Source: Phosphoribacter sp044220725 (GTDB taxonomy: Bacteria > Actinomycetota > Actinomycetes > Actinomycetales > Dermatophilaceae). From it: 64,000 nt of DNA. The DNA is taken from NCBI GenBank assembly GCA_044220725.1, contig JBGAQN010000001.1, positions 1-64,000 on the forward strand, in the 5' to 3' direction. Shown one piece after another: positions 8,316 through 17,216 of this stretch. Position 1 is the first letter of the stretch, and every line of letters starts with the position of its first letter. The position numbers and the translations under genes are program-made. The notes below the pieces were generated by a model. It did not search any database. It saw nothing but the letters and a program-made list of their open reading frames with translations, and was not told the DNA's origin.

Positions 8316-10232
8316 TCAACGGCCCACTGGCGCACCTCCGGGAGGCGCGCCACCACCGCTCCCGACACCGGGGACCCGGACACCGCCACCGGTGAGACCG
8401 CCCAGCCCGCCGCCGAAGCCTCCGAACCCGCCGTTGGTCGGCAGTGGTATCGAGGCGTCGCCGATGACGACGATGTCCCCGACCGACAGCCCCGAGCGGA
8501 TCTGCACCTTTCCTCCGCCGACGGCCCCGATCTGGACCATCGTCGCGGTGACGACCCCACCTTTCAGTAGCCCCACCGAACCTGTGCCGGTGCCGACCCC
8601 CGTGACCGCAGAGGCCGGCACGGTCAGCGCCCCGTCGACCTTGGTGGTGACGATCGCGACGGCGGCCTTCCCTCCCGTGCCGACCGATTCCGGGGCCTCG
8701 GCGACGAGGATGTCGACGGCATTCGTGGGGGTCGACGACCCCGTGGTCCCGGTGGACGCCGTGGGCAGTAGGGCCACCTGCGCGACGGCCCCATCCATGG
8801 CCGGAACACCGGTCACCGTGACATGTGCAGTCTGTCCGACGGCGACCGAAGGGATGCTCGCCTGGGGGACCTGGACCGTCACCTTCGCGGCGCCGGAGCC
8901 GACGACCTGTATGCCGTTCGCCACCGAGGCCGTATCGCCGACCCCCCAGGGGATGGAACCGATCCGTCCGGCCGCCGGAGCCGTCAATGTGGCGCCGTCG
9001 AGGTTCGCGGTCGCCTTGGTGAGGGCGGCCTCGGCACTGGTGACATTGGCCCGATCAGTGATCAACCGCGCCTCCGAAACCGTGCCGGCCTGACCGCTTG
9101 CTCCCGTCTGAGCGGCCGACTGGGCCGACGATGGGGCGGCCGCCTGGGAGGCGGCTTGTGCCGCCGCTGCGGCTTGCGCCGAGGCGGTGAGCGAGGCGGC
9201 ATACGAGGTCAGGGCCGACCCGGCCGAACGTTGCGCTGCGGAGAGCGCAGAAAGCGCCGCCACACACTGAGTGACCTGCGCCGTCGTCGGTCCGCTGGCT
9301 GTGGTCGACGTTGCCGGGGTCGATGTTGCCGGGGTCGACGTTGCCGGGGTCGACGACAGTAGCTCGCTTGCCGCCGTGCGCACCGTCGCGCTGACGTTGG
9401 CCGACGTCAGGCCAACTGCGCTCGGGGTCGACAGCGAAGCACTCGCGTTCGACAGCGAAGCACTCGGGCTGGTTTCCGTGGGGTTGGTTTTCGTAGGGTT
9501 GGTGCCCGTGGGGTTGGTGCCCGTGGGATTTGCCGATGTCGTTCCCAGGATCGAGGCACAGGCGGTCGACACGGCGCGTTCCGCGACCGTGACTGCGGCG
9601 AGGGCAGCCTGGGTCGACCCTTGCGTCCCAGACCCCGAGCCAGAACCTGAGCCAGAGCCAGACCCTGCTCCTGTGCCTGTGCCCGTGATCGTTGCCGAGG
9701 GGGTCGCAGTCGCGGACGAGCTACCAGCGCCGCCCGACCCGGAGCCCCCGGTGCCCGTGACAGTGCCCGTCCCACTCGTGCCCGTCCCACTCGTGCCCGA
9801 ACTCGTCGTGCTCGCCGCGTCGACATCAGCTGCCAAAGTCGCTTTAGCCTGATCGAGGGTGGCTTGGGCATCGAGCACGGCTTGGCGCAGCGGCGTTGGA
9901 TCGAGGGTGGCCAAAGGTTGCCCCGCCGACACCAGATCGCCTACGGCCACAGACAATCCCGCGACCGTGCCGCTGACCGGGAAGCGTGCGGTCAGCTGGC
10001 TCACTCGGGTGACCGAGCCCGTCAGCGTGAGTGTCTGTTCGATCGAACCGGTCGTCACCCGGCTCGTGCGCAGGGCCGTCGGCGCAGCGCCCCCGCCAGC
10101 GCCATTGGCGAGGTAACTCCCGCCGACGAGGACCAGGGCCATCGCCGCGAGGATCGCAGCGAGGTTCAGCCATCGCCGCCGACGAATGGTGATCACCCGG
10201 TTGCCCACAGGGGCTGCGACGCGGTCACCCAC
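8316..10232 (-). CDS. HlyD-type membrane-fusion protein with low-complexity inserts
   Basis: About 638 residues. An N-terminal membrane helix (LNLAAILAAMALVLVGGSYL) precedes the first half of a biotinyl/lipoyl-like domain (TARFPVSGTVAGLSVAVGD). A long central region rich in Ala, Ser, Thr and Gly follows, then the second lipoyl half (GATLTAPAAGRIGSIPWGVGD) and the beta-barrel part. The centre carries three simple-repeat tracts: SGTGT/GSGS units, four PTGTN-like units and three STPAT units. Together they add over 100 residues to a usual adaptor. It is the last gene of the export operon. GTG 10232, overlapping the preceding stop, has AGGG upstream; GTG 10208 or 10196 are alternatives. Confidence 0.75.
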   Translation of the reverse strand: MGDRVAAPVGNRVITIRRRRWLNLAAILAAMALVLVGGSYLANGAGGGAAPTALRTSRVTTGSIEQTLTLTGSVTRVSQLTARFPVSGTVAGLSVAVGDLVSAGQPLATLDPTPLRQAVLDAQATLDQAKATLAADVDAASTTSSGTSGTGTSGTGTVTGTGGSGSGGAGSSSATATPSATITGTGTGAGSGSGSGSGSGSGTQGSTQAALAAVTVAERAVSTACASILGTTSANPTGTNPTGTNPTKTNPTETSPSASLSNASASLSTPSAVGLTSANVSATVRTAASELLSSTPATSTPATSTPATSTTASGPTTAQVTQCVAALSALSAAQRSAGSALTSYAASLTASAQAAAAAQAASQAAAPSSAQSAAQTGASGQAGTVSEARLITDRANVTSAEAALTKATANLDGATLTAPAAGRIGSIPWGVGDTASVANGIQVVGSGAAKVTVQVPQASIPSVAVGQTAHVTVTGVPAMDGAVAQVALLPTASTGTTGSSTPTNAVDILVAEAPESVGTGGKAAVAIVTTKVDGALTVPASAVTGVGTGTGSVGLLKGGVVTATMVQIGAVGGGKVQIRSGLSVGDIVVIGDASIPLPTNGGFGGFGGGLGGLTGGGVRVPGVGSGGGAPPGGAPVGR

Positions 10233-11157
10233 GGGGGCCGCCCTGGCTCGGGCAGACACCGTCGACCGCGTCGCGCAGAACGATCGAGGTCGCGGTGACC
10301 TTGCCGATGTCGTCGGTGGCCCCCACCGCGGTGGCGCACAACCCGACCGCAATCGCCGATGCCGGCACAACCGTGATCGTCGTCACCGTGGGCCCCGCCG
10401 ACAACGTCACGGTCACCGGTGTCGTCGACGGCGCTGCCGATGCGGCCGGATCAGCCCCACCCCCACCGTCCGCGCGAACCGCACTGGCCACAATGACATC
10501 TCCGCCTCCGACGCTCATGACCAGACCCGCGACCCCGGAACCGCCCAGCCCGCGACCCACCGCGCCGGCACCCGGCGGGACCTGGTCGCCCGTGGGTCGG
10601 TCGGTCGGCGCGCCGGAGGGGCCACCACCGGCGGAGCGTATGCCGCCCCCACCGCCGAAGACATCAGCGCAGGCCCCGTTGACTGCCGCAGCGACCTGCA
10701 CCGTCCCCGCGGTGACCGCCCCGGCCTGCGCGGTGGCCGCCCCCGGCCCGGCTGTGGCGCTGGCGTCGACGGCGGCACTGCGCACGACGACGCAGACGCC
10801 TGGGACAATGTCGGACACGGTGCCAGCAGCACTTCGGGTGATCCGGGTCGCGGTGGTCCAGCCCACAGCTGTCTGCTTGGTCGCCGATTGGACCTGCATT
10901 GTCGTTCCTTCGACTGCGGCAATGAGGCCACTGACGCCCGGCATCCGAGGCGTGCCGTTCCCAGGCGCCCCGGTCCGAGTCGAGCCTGCCGCGGGGGTCG
11001 TTGCGGCCGTGGTGGATCCGCTTGCACTGCAACCCGATAGCCACGTCGTAGCCACAGCCAGCGTCGCGAATATGGCGCCCCGTCGGACGGATCCACCGAT
11101 GGGGAGGCCGCGGTCGGTGAGGCGGCCGCGGACGGCGCGAAACGGCATACCGGACAT
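10225..11157 (-). CDS. DUF5666-like lipoprotein in export operon
   Basis: About 310 residues. The N terminus is a lipoprotein signal with lipobox LSGC (near residue 40), so it should sit on the outer membrane face. After a Ser/Thr/Gly linker, small beta-rich modules (AVEGTTMQVQSATKQ...VVV and a second SAGPTVTTITVVPAS...) resemble DUF5666 repeats, which are common in secreted actinobacterial proteins of unknown function. Four cysteines beyond the lipobox may form disulphides. ATG 11157 follows AGGAA, and the preceding permease stop is 7 bp upstream. Its position between permease and adaptor suggests an accessory part of the exporter. Confidence 0.65.
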   Translation of the reverse strand: MSGMPFRAVRGRLTDRGLPIGGSVRRGAIFATLAVATTWLSGCSASGSTTAATTPAAGSTRTGAPGNGTPRMPGVSGLIAAVEGTTMQVQSATKQTAVGWTTATRITRSAAGTVSDIVPGVCVVVRSAAVDASATAGPGAATAQAGAVTAGTVQVAAAVNGACADVFGGGGGIRSAGGGPSGAPTDRPTGDQVPPGAGAVGRGLGGSGVAGLVMSVGGGDVIVASAVRADGGGGADPAASAAPSTTPVTVTLSAGPTVTTITVVPASAIAVGLCATAVGATDDIGKVTATSIVLRDAVDGVCPSQGGPRG

Positions 11158-11164
11158 AGCATTC

Positions 11165-12394
11165 CTATTCACTGCGAAGGGCTTCGATGGGGGCAAGGCG
11201 TGCGGCACGGCTGGCCGGATAGACCCCGGCGGTGATGCCGATGACGAGGGAGACACCCAGGCCCGCTGCCGCCGCGACCGGCGACATGGCGACGGGGAAG
11301 TTCACGAGCTTGGGCAACCCGACGGCCCCGAGCCAACCCAACGCGAGTCCGGCCAAACCGCCGGCCAGACCGAGCAGGCTCGCTTCGACGAGGAACTGTC
11401 GCAGAATGACCCGCGGCGTTGCGCCGAGCGCCTTGCGCAGGCCGATCTCACGGATCCGCTCGGTCACCGAGACGAGCATGATGTTCATGACCCCAATGCC
11501 GCCGACGAGCAACGAGATCGCGGCGATGCTCGACAGGAGCACGGTGAGAATGCGGGTGGTGCTCGTGGCGGTCTCGACGATCGCTTGCTGACTGCTGACG
11601 GTGAAGTCCTGCGAGGACAGCGTCACCCCGTGAGCCGAAAGCAGGGCGTTGGTCGTCTCCTGGTATGCCGCGGAGAGGCTTGCCGAGTCCTTGGCTTCGA
11701 TGTAGATCGTCGAGACGCTGCGCGGATTGACGCTAGTCGACAGTCGCGCGGCATACGTCGACTGGGGGATGACGACGAGATCGTCTTGGTCGCCGCCGGT
11801 CGTCGAACCTTCGGCATTGAGGACGCCGATGACGGTGACGTTCTGACCGCCGACGGTGATGGTCTGGCCGATCGGGTTGGCCAAGGACAGCAGTTGGGTA
11901 GCGGTCGTCTGCCCGAGGACGGCGACGGCGCTCTCCGAGGTCAACTCGTCGGCCGTGAAGAACCGGCCCTGGCTGACGGTGCGCGCCCGCACCGACGCCC
12001 AATCGGGAGTCGTGGCAACAACATTCGCGGTCCAGGTGGTTGTGCCCGCGACGAGGCTGAGCGATCCGCCCGACACCGGCGCGACCCGAGCGATATCAGG
12101 GGCCACGGTTGGATCGGCGAGCATCGCGGCATCGTCCATCGTGAGCGTGGTCGCCGAACCGCGGCCGCCGCGGACCCCGGAGGCATTCGTCGAACTGCCC
12201 GGCGAGACGATGAGCAGGTTCGAACCGAGTTTGTTGATCTGTTCGGTGACCTGCTGTTGGGCACCCTGCCCAAGCCCGACGGTGAGCATCACCGCGGCGA
12301 TCCCGATGAGGATTCCGAGCATGGTCAGCGCGGACCGCAGGCGACGGGTCCGCAGGGCGTCGTATGCCGTGCGCAGCGTCTCCAGCCACGTCAC
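11165..12394 (-). CDS. MacB/FtsX-type ABC transporter permease
   Basis: A 409-residue permease with the MacB layout: one N-terminal helix (MLGILIGIAAVMLTVGLG), a large extracytoplasmic MacB_PCD domain, and three C-terminal helices beginning ILTVLLSSIAAISLLVGGIGVMNIML with the conserved SVTERIREIGLRKALGAT cytoplasmic loop. Such permeases act with a cytosolic ATPase as mechanotransmission exporters. The GTG start overlaps the ATPase stop by four bases (GTGA, 12391-12394), showing coupled translation. Confidence 0.9.
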   Translation of the reverse strand: MTWLETLRTAYDALRTRRLRSALTMLGILIGIAAVMLTVGLGQGAQQQVTEQINKLGSNLLIVSPGSSTNASGVRGGRGSATTLTMDDAAMLADPTVAPDIARVAPVSGGSLSLVAGTTTWTANVVATTPDWASVRARTVSQGRFFTADELTSESAVAVLGQTTATQLLSLANPIGQTITVGGQNVTVIGVLNAEGSTTGGDQDDLVVIPQSTYAARLSTSVNPRSVSTIYIEAKDSASLSAAYQETTNALLSAHGVTLSSQDFTVSSQQAIVETATSTTRILTVLLSSIAAISLLVGGIGVMNIMLVSVTERIREIGLRKALGATPRVILRQFLVEASLLGLAGGLAGLALGWLGAVGLPKLVNFPVAMSPVAAAAGLGVSLVIGITAGVYPASRAARLAPIEALRSE

Positions 12395-13173
12395 CGACGT
12401 GCTCCCGTCGACTCGTCCAACTGACCGTCCCGCATGACGACCATCCGCCTGGCGGCCTGCGCCACATCGTGTTCATGGGTGATCAGGACGATGGTGCGAC
12501 CCGCGGCGTTGAGCTCGGCAAAGAGCCCGAGCATCTCCGTCGTCGACGCCGAGTCGAGATTGCCGGTCGGCTCGTCGGCGAGGATGAGGTCGGGCTCGGT
12601 GACGAGGGCTCGGGCCACCGACACGCGCTGTTGCTGGCCACCGGACAACTCGCCGGGGCGGTGGTCGACTCGGTCGGCCAGGCCAACCCGAGCGAGGGCG
12701 TCCACGGCTCGGCGGCGCCGCTCGGCCCGCGAGACCCCCGCGTAGACCAGCGGGAGCTCGACGTTGCGCCAGGCGGACATCGTCGGAAGCAAGTTGAACT
12801 GCTGGAAGACGAAGCCGATCCGCTGGTTGCGAACCACGGCCAGGTCGCTCTCGCCCATCCCGGCGACGTCGACGCCGGCCAGCCGGTAGCTGCCCGCTGT
12901 CGGCACGTCGAGGCAGCCGATGATGTGCATGAGGGTGGACTTCCCTGAGCCGGACGGGCCCATGATGGCGACGAAGTCCCCTTCGTCAACCACGAGGTCG
13001 ACGCCTCGGACGGCAGCCACCTCGAGGGACCCAGATGCGTAGACCTTGGCGACCCCACGCAATTCCAGAAGGGCACCGGAGCGGCCACCAGGCTGGGGGC
13101 CTGACGGTGTGCCCAAGGGTGAGTCACCGGGTGAGCCCAAGGGTGTCGCCCAATCAGCCGTCGCGGCGGTCAC
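12391..13173 (-). CDS. MacB-type ABC transporter ATP-binding protein
   Basis: A 260-residue LolD/MacB-family ATPase with Walker A GPSGSGKST, Q-loop FVFQQFNLLPTMSAW, signature LSGGQQQR, Walker B LILADEPTGNLDS and the switch histidine in LITHEHD. The N-terminal 25 residues are a low-complexity proline/glycine-rich leader before the conserved LLELRGVAKVY. GTG 13173 is preceded by GGGAG and overlaps the stop of the upstream adaptor by four bases. It should energise the permease encoded next. Confidence 0.93.
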   Translation of the reverse strand: MTAATADWATPLGSPGDSPLGTPSGPQPGGRSGALLELRGVAKVYASGSLEVAAVRGVDLVVDEGDFVAIMGPSGSGKSTLMHIIGCLDVPTAGSYRLAGVDVAGMGESDLAVVRNQRIGFVFQQFNLLPTMSAWRNVELPLVYAGVSRAERRRRAVDALARVGLADRVDHRPGELSGGQQQRVSVARALVTEPDLILADEPTGNLDSASTTEMLGLFAELNAAGRTIVLITHEHDVAQAARRMVVMRDGQLDESTGARR

Positions 13174-14393
13174 GGCACGACTCCCGGCGGCGGCCCCTGG
13201 AGATTTCCCTGGCCTCCCGGGACCGCTCCGCCGCCGGTTGCCCCTGCTCCGGCTCCGCTCCCCCGGGTGCGAGTGCCGGTGCTTTGATTGCCCACTCCGC
13301 CCACCCCGCCAACACCGGTGACGAGCACCTGGTCTCCGTCGAGCAGGCCGCTGAGGATCTGCGTGGCGGCGCCCTGGACCATGCCGACCTGCACCGCGGT
13401 CGTCACGTTCGCGCCGTCGACGACCTTGGTCACCACGGTCTTGCCCGACTCGGTGCGAATGGCCGAGGTCGGCACGGTGAGTGCGTCGGCGACCTCCTTG
13501 ACGATGATCGCGACGGTGGCCGACGACCCGGCATACAGGCCCTTCGGCGAGCCGGTCACCGCGATGGTGACGGGGAAGGTGGCCACCCCACTCGTCGAGG
13601 TCGCGATCACCCCGATGGTCGCGACGGTGCCGAAGACGAGGGTGCGTGAACCCGATGGCGTGATCTGGGCCTGCATGCCGGGCTTGAGCAGCGGCAGGTC
13701 GGCGGAGGTGACCGAGGTCGAGACGAGCCAGGCATCGGTGGTGATGACGACGATGGCGGCACTCGATGACGACGACCAGCCGGACCCCGAACCGGCCGCC
13801 GAAGCACCAGTCCCACCGGCCGAGGAGGTCCCTCCGCCGGTGACGGTGTCGCCGGCAGCGACATTGACGATGGCGACGGTGCCGGCCACGGGGCTGGTGA
13901 GCACCGCGTTGTCCAGGGTGGCTTGAGCGGTCGTCAACTTGGCCCGCGCTGCGGTCAGTTGGGACGTGGCCGCGGTGAGTTGGCTGGTGGTCGTCGTGCT
14001 GCTGGCTTTGATCGTCGTGAGATTGGCCTGGGCGGAGGAGACGTTGGCGGCGGCCAGGTCGACAGCCGTGCGCAGATCCGTCGGGTCGATGGCAGCGACT
14101 CGCTGGCCGACGGTGACGACATCGCCGACCTTCACCTCGACGCTCTTGACCGTGCCGGACGAAGCGAACCGGAGGTTGGACTGGATTTTGGGGTTGATCG
14201 TGCCCGTGGCGCTGACCGTCTGGCTGAGGGTCTGCACAGACGCGGACACGACGACCGAGGGCGCAACCGGCCCGGTCAACGAGGTTGTCCGGGACCTGAT
14301 CCACCAGCCGGCGCCGCCGACCGCAAGGAGCGTCACGACCAGACCGACGACCAGCCTGCGCCGACCCGCGGACGTGAAGGAGAAGCTCGCCAT
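13170..14393 (-). CDS. HlyD-type membrane-fusion protein, first gene of export operon
   Basis: A 407-residue adaptor. It has an N-terminal anchor helix (LVVGLVVTLLAVGGAGWWI), a split lipoyl domain (LRFASSGTVKSVEVKVGD and AVLTSPVAGTVAIVNVAAGD) joined by a short helical hairpin, then barrel and membrane-proximal domains. The C terminus is a Gly/Pro-rich tail. ATG 14393 has AAAGGA at ideal spacing. As the first gene of a five-gene leftward operon (adaptor, ATPase, permease, DUF5666 lipoprotein, second adaptor), its promoter must lie in the 175 bp shared with the divergent methyltransferase. Confidence 0.85.
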   Translation of the reverse strand: MASFSFTSAGRRRLVVGLVVTLLAVGGAGWWIRSRTTSLTGPVAPSVVVSASVQTLSQTVSATGTINPKIQSNLRFASSGTVKSVEVKVGDVVTVGQRVAAIDPTDLRTAVDLAAANVSSAQANLTTIKASSTTTTSQLTAATSQLTAARAKLTTAQATLDNAVLTSPVAGTVAIVNVAAGDTVTGGGTSSAGGTGASAAGSGSGWSSSSSAAIVVITTDAWLVSTSVTSADLPLLKPGMQAQITPSGSRTLVFGTVATIGVIATSTSGVATFPVTIAVTGSPKGLYAGSSATVAIIVKEVADALTVPTSAIRTESGKTVVTKVVDGANVTTAVQVGMVQGAATQILSGLLDGDQVLVTGVGGVGGVGNQSTGTRTRGSGAGAGATGGGAVPGGQGNLQGPPPGVVP

Positions 14394-14568
14394 GGTGTCC
14401 TTTCCCGGGCGCTGCCCGGCCCCAGGGACGTCCTGGGTCGACGCGCGAATGGGCAGCATCCGACCACGCCAACCTGGGTCGAACACTGGGGAAACCTGTG
14501 AACCGGCTGTGCGTCAGGGTGCGCGACCACGCCCCAGCGACACCCCTGGACGCGAGAGAATCACCCAT

Positions 14569-15231
14569 ATGGACGCGCACTCCTGGGACGAGAGGTATGC
14601 CGCTGCCGACCTCGTGTGGTCGGCCGGCCCCAACGCGACGGTCGCCGAACTCGTGGCCGAGCTGCCCGCCGGGCAGGCGCTCGATGTCGGCGCTGGAGAG
14701 GGTCGCAACGCGATCTGGCTGGCCGAATTGGGCTGGAACGCCGACGCGCTCGACTTCTCTCGAGTTGCCTTGGAGCGCGCGGAGCAGATCTCCGCCGGGC
14801 GGCTCCAGCCCGGGTCCGGCGCAGGCAGCCTGCGCACCATCGTGGCCGATGTCCTCGCCTGGCATCCGGTTGCCAACCACTACGACCTGGTCCTCGTGGT
14901 GTTCCTCCACCTGCCCGCCGCCGACCGAGCCCGGGTGCATCGTCAGGTCGCTGCGGGGGTGGCCCCGGGCGGGCAGCTGATCGTCCTCGCCCACGACCGG
15001 TCGAACCTCACCGAGGGTGTCGGCGGGCCGCAAGACCCCGCCATCCTGCCGACTCCGGCCGACGTGGTCGCCGACCTCGCCGACAGCGGGCTCACCATCG
15101 AACGGGCCGAGATCGTGCTGCGCCCGGTCGACGGGGCGGATCGGCCCGCTCGAGACTGCCTCGTCCTGGCCACTCGCCCATCGACCGCCGCGACCACTTC
15201 GACCACTTCGACCGGCCCGACGGGAGCCTGA
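14569..15231 (+). CDS. Class I SAM-dependent methyltransferase
   Basis: A 220-residue methyltransferase. SAM-binding motif I is ALDVGAGEGRNAIWLAELGW, followed by the acidic residue in ALDFS (motif II) and YDLVLVVFLHLP (motif IV). The opening WDERYAAADLVWSAGPN is shared with tellurite-resistance/thiopurine-like small-molecule methyltransferases; the substrate is unknown. It ends in a short Thr/Ser tail. The HAD gene starts 2 bp after its stop, so the two are one transcription unit. Confidence 0.85.
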   Translation: MDAHSWDERYAAADLVWSAGPNATVAELVAELPAGQALDVGAGEGRNAIWLAELGWNADALDFSRVALERAEQISAGRLQPGSGAGSLRTIVADVLAWHPVANHYDLVLVVFLHLPAADRARVHRQVAAGVAPGGQLIVLAHDRSNLTEGVGGPQDPAILPTPADVVADLADSGLTIERAEIVLRPVDGADRPARDCLVLATRPSTAATTSTTSTGPTGA

Positions 15232-15233
15232 CC

Positions 15234-15932
15234 ATGGCCAGGCCCATCGGGTGGTTGCCTGTGCGCGGGGTGATCTTCGACTTCCACAGCACCCTCGGGC
15301 ACGGCGGTGACCCGGCCGACTGGCTGGACGGCGCCTGGGCGGACCTCCGACGCCCCAGCTCCCCCCAGAACCTCGAGACCGAGACTCGGTATGCCGCTCT
15401 CCTGGACTTCCTCGACCGGATCTGGGAGCACGCCGCGGTGGTCGACCCACGCAGCGAGCGCGATCTGGACCCGGCCCGGCACCGCGAGGTGTTCGACGCC
15501 ACCGTGGGCCCACGCACCGATCTCGGCCTGGATCCGGAGCTCGCCGACGCTCTCTACCGGACGATGCTCGACCGGTGGGCAGCCTATCCGGACGCGGTGC
15601 CGACCCTGCAAGAGGTGCGGGCACACGGCATACGGACGACGATCCTGTCCAATATGGGAGTTGACCTGCACCCTGTTCTCACCCGCGAAGGCCTAGCCGC
15701 GCACCTGGACGCTGTCGTCCTGTCGTGGGAGTGCGGGGTGGTCAAGCCCGCGGCCGCAGCATTCGAGGCGGCGCTCGAGGCGCTCGAGCTGCCCGCCGCC
15801 GAGGTGCTCATGGTCGGCGACAACGCGATCGACGATGCCGGAGCGGCTGCGGTGGGGATCCGCACCCTCCTGCTGCCGCGCTCGACCGGCGTCGGTGCAC
15901 GCGGACTGGGCATCGTCTCCCGGCTGGTCTGA
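15234..15932 (+). CDS. HAD-superfamily hydrolase with altered motif I
   Basis: A 232-residue HAD-like protein. Motif I reads VIFDFHSTL: the nucleophilic Asp is present, but the usual second Asp (general acid/base) is His. Motif II is TILSNMG, motif III is the Lys in VVKP and motif IV is VGDNAIDDAGAA. Family members are mostly phosphatases. The DxH variant may alter catalysis or mark a subfamily. It is coupled to the methyltransferase, and a three-hairpin terminator follows. Confidence 0.8.
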   Translation: MARPIGWLPVRGVIFDFHSTLGHGGDPADWLDGAWADLRRPSSPQNLETETRYAALLDFLDRIWEHAAVVDPRSERDLDPARHREVFDATVGPRTDLGLDPELADALYRTMLDRWAAYPDAVPTLQEVRAHGIRTTILSNMGVDLHPVLTREGLAAHLDAVVLSWECGVVKPAAAAFEAALEALELPAAEVLMVGDNAIDDAGAAAVGIRTLLLPRSTGVGARGLGIVSRLV

Positions 15933-16062
15933 GGACCCCCGGGACAGCCCAGAAAGAATTTTGGAAAGTTTTCGAAACTCCTGTCATGACCACAGGGGGT
16001 ACTCGTCCTATATCCGACTCGAAGCACTGAGGCCGGGGGGCTCGGAGGCGGGAGCGAGTCAG

Positions 16063-16249
16063 CGTGGTTCGCCCTTCCGGAGGGTTCGGAGGGGACCAGC
16101 CGGAAGGGCGAACCACGAACACCACAAACGTGGTGGGTGGGCCAGAAGGGAGAGCTGGCCCACCCACCATGCCCAACGGGGGCGCACGACGCCTGGGGGC
16201 TTGAAGCCAGGGCGGATGGGACGGCGGGGGAGCCGACCCATCCGCCCTG
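16063..16249. terminator. Three consecutive long hairpins between convergent genes
   Basis: Three perfect inverted repeats follow one another. Hairpin 1: 18-bp arms 16063-16080 and 16100-16117, starting CGTGGTTCGCCC. Hairpin 2: 15-bp arms TGGTGGGTGGGCCAG 16131-16145 and 16155-16169. Hairpin 3: 13-bp arms CAGGGCGGATGGG 16208-16220 and 16237-16249, extended by four more pairs past a bulged base and followed by a T-rich stretch. It lies in the 335-bp gap between the HAD stop (15932) and the SDR stop (16267), which holds no gene. A bidirectional terminator is the simplest reading. Confidence 0.85.
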
Positions 16250-16266
16250 CTTCTGTTTCGGCTTCG

Positions 16267-17136
16267 TCAGGTCGGACCCGTCTGATCGGCAGCGGCGAGA
16301 CGCCGGCCCTCCCTCACCAACACCCAGTGATACATCGGGCTGGCCAGCCGCTTGGCCCAGTGAGCACACGCGCCGATCGGCTCGGTGAAGACGAGATACC
16401 GGCCCGCATCGACGCCCCGCATCAGACGGGCAGCCACCACCTCGGGAGTGCGTCGAGCTTGGTTGAGGTGGCGCTCTTTACCCGACTCTGCCAGGGCGTC
16501 GGCCCCCCGAAGTGAGACTGCCAGATTGGTCCTCAGGAACGACGGGCACACCACGCTGATCTGGACGCCGTGCGGGCCGAGCTCGTGCAGCAGAGTCTCC
16601 GAAAGCGCCACAACCCCGGCCTTCGTGGCGTTGTATGCCGCCATCGCCGGGGCCTGGGCAAGCCCGGCCAGCGAGGCGATGTTGACGATGGTGCCCGACC
16701 CTTGGCCTTTGAAGACCGGGGCGAAAGTCCGGCACCCCCGAGCCACTCCGAGCAGGTTGACCGCGACCATGGCCTCCCACTCGGACATCTCGGCGACGTC
16801 AATCCGCCCACCTGCTGCGACACCGGCGTTGTTGACCAACAGGTCAAGTCCTCCCCAGTCCCGCTCGACCACCTCGCGGGCGGCCGCCCAGTCGGCGTCC
16901 GAGCGGACATCCAGGCGGCGATAGCGGACACCGTCGGGCAGCACCGCGGGCGGCGGCCGTTCAGCGAGATCGGTGGCCATGACCTGGTCTCCGCGGGCAG
17001 CCAAAGCGCGGACCAGCGCGAGCCCAAGACCTGAAAGCCCACCGGTGACCAGGCATCGGCGGGGCGAGGCAGGCGACCGCCGGTCACGGCGCTCACGGCC
17101 CTGCTGGCGGTGCTGGCGGTGCTGGGCGGACGGCAT
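16267..17136 (-). CDS. Short-chain dehydrogenase/reductase
   Basis: A 289-residue classical SDR. It has the cofactor-binding TGGLSGLGLAL, NNAG in LLVNNAGVAAGG, the catalytic Ser in IASLAG and Tyr-x-x-x-Lys as YNATK. The first 25 residues are a basic, low-complexity extension. TDLAER at the end of beta-2 has an acidic residue, which usually indicates NAD rather than NADP. The substrate is unknown. AGGAGG sits 7 bp before ATG 17136, and the start codon lies inside a GGTATGCCG repeat. It is divergent from the saccharopine-dehydrogenase-like gene. Confidence 0.88.
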   Translation of the reverse strand: MPSAQHRQHRQQGRERRDRRSPASPRRCLVTGGLSGLGLALVRALAARGDQVMATDLAERPPPAVLPDGVRYRRLDVRSDADWAAAREVVERDWGGLDLLVNNAGVAAGGRIDVAEMSEWEAMVAVNLLGVARGCRTFAPVFKGQGSGTIVNIASLAGLAQAPAMAAYNATKAGVVALSETLLHELGPHGVQISVVCPSFLRTNLAVSLRGADALAESGKERHLNQARRTPEVVAARLMRGVDAGRYLVFTEPIGACAHWAKRLASPMYHWVLVREGRRLAAADQTGPT

Positions 17137-17216
17137 ACCGAGTCCTCCTGGGTGACGGCACCGGGGCTGGCGGGCCAGGCCCGATGAGACGAACCTACCG
17201 GCGCTACCGTTGGGGG

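Noticed and set aside
12391..15624. A 1077-codon open frame on the minus strand running through the ABC ATPase, adaptor and methyltransferase region
   Set aside because: Only its last 260 codons are the ATPase. The rest is antisense or out of frame to genes with clear motifs; long spurious frames are expected at this GC content.
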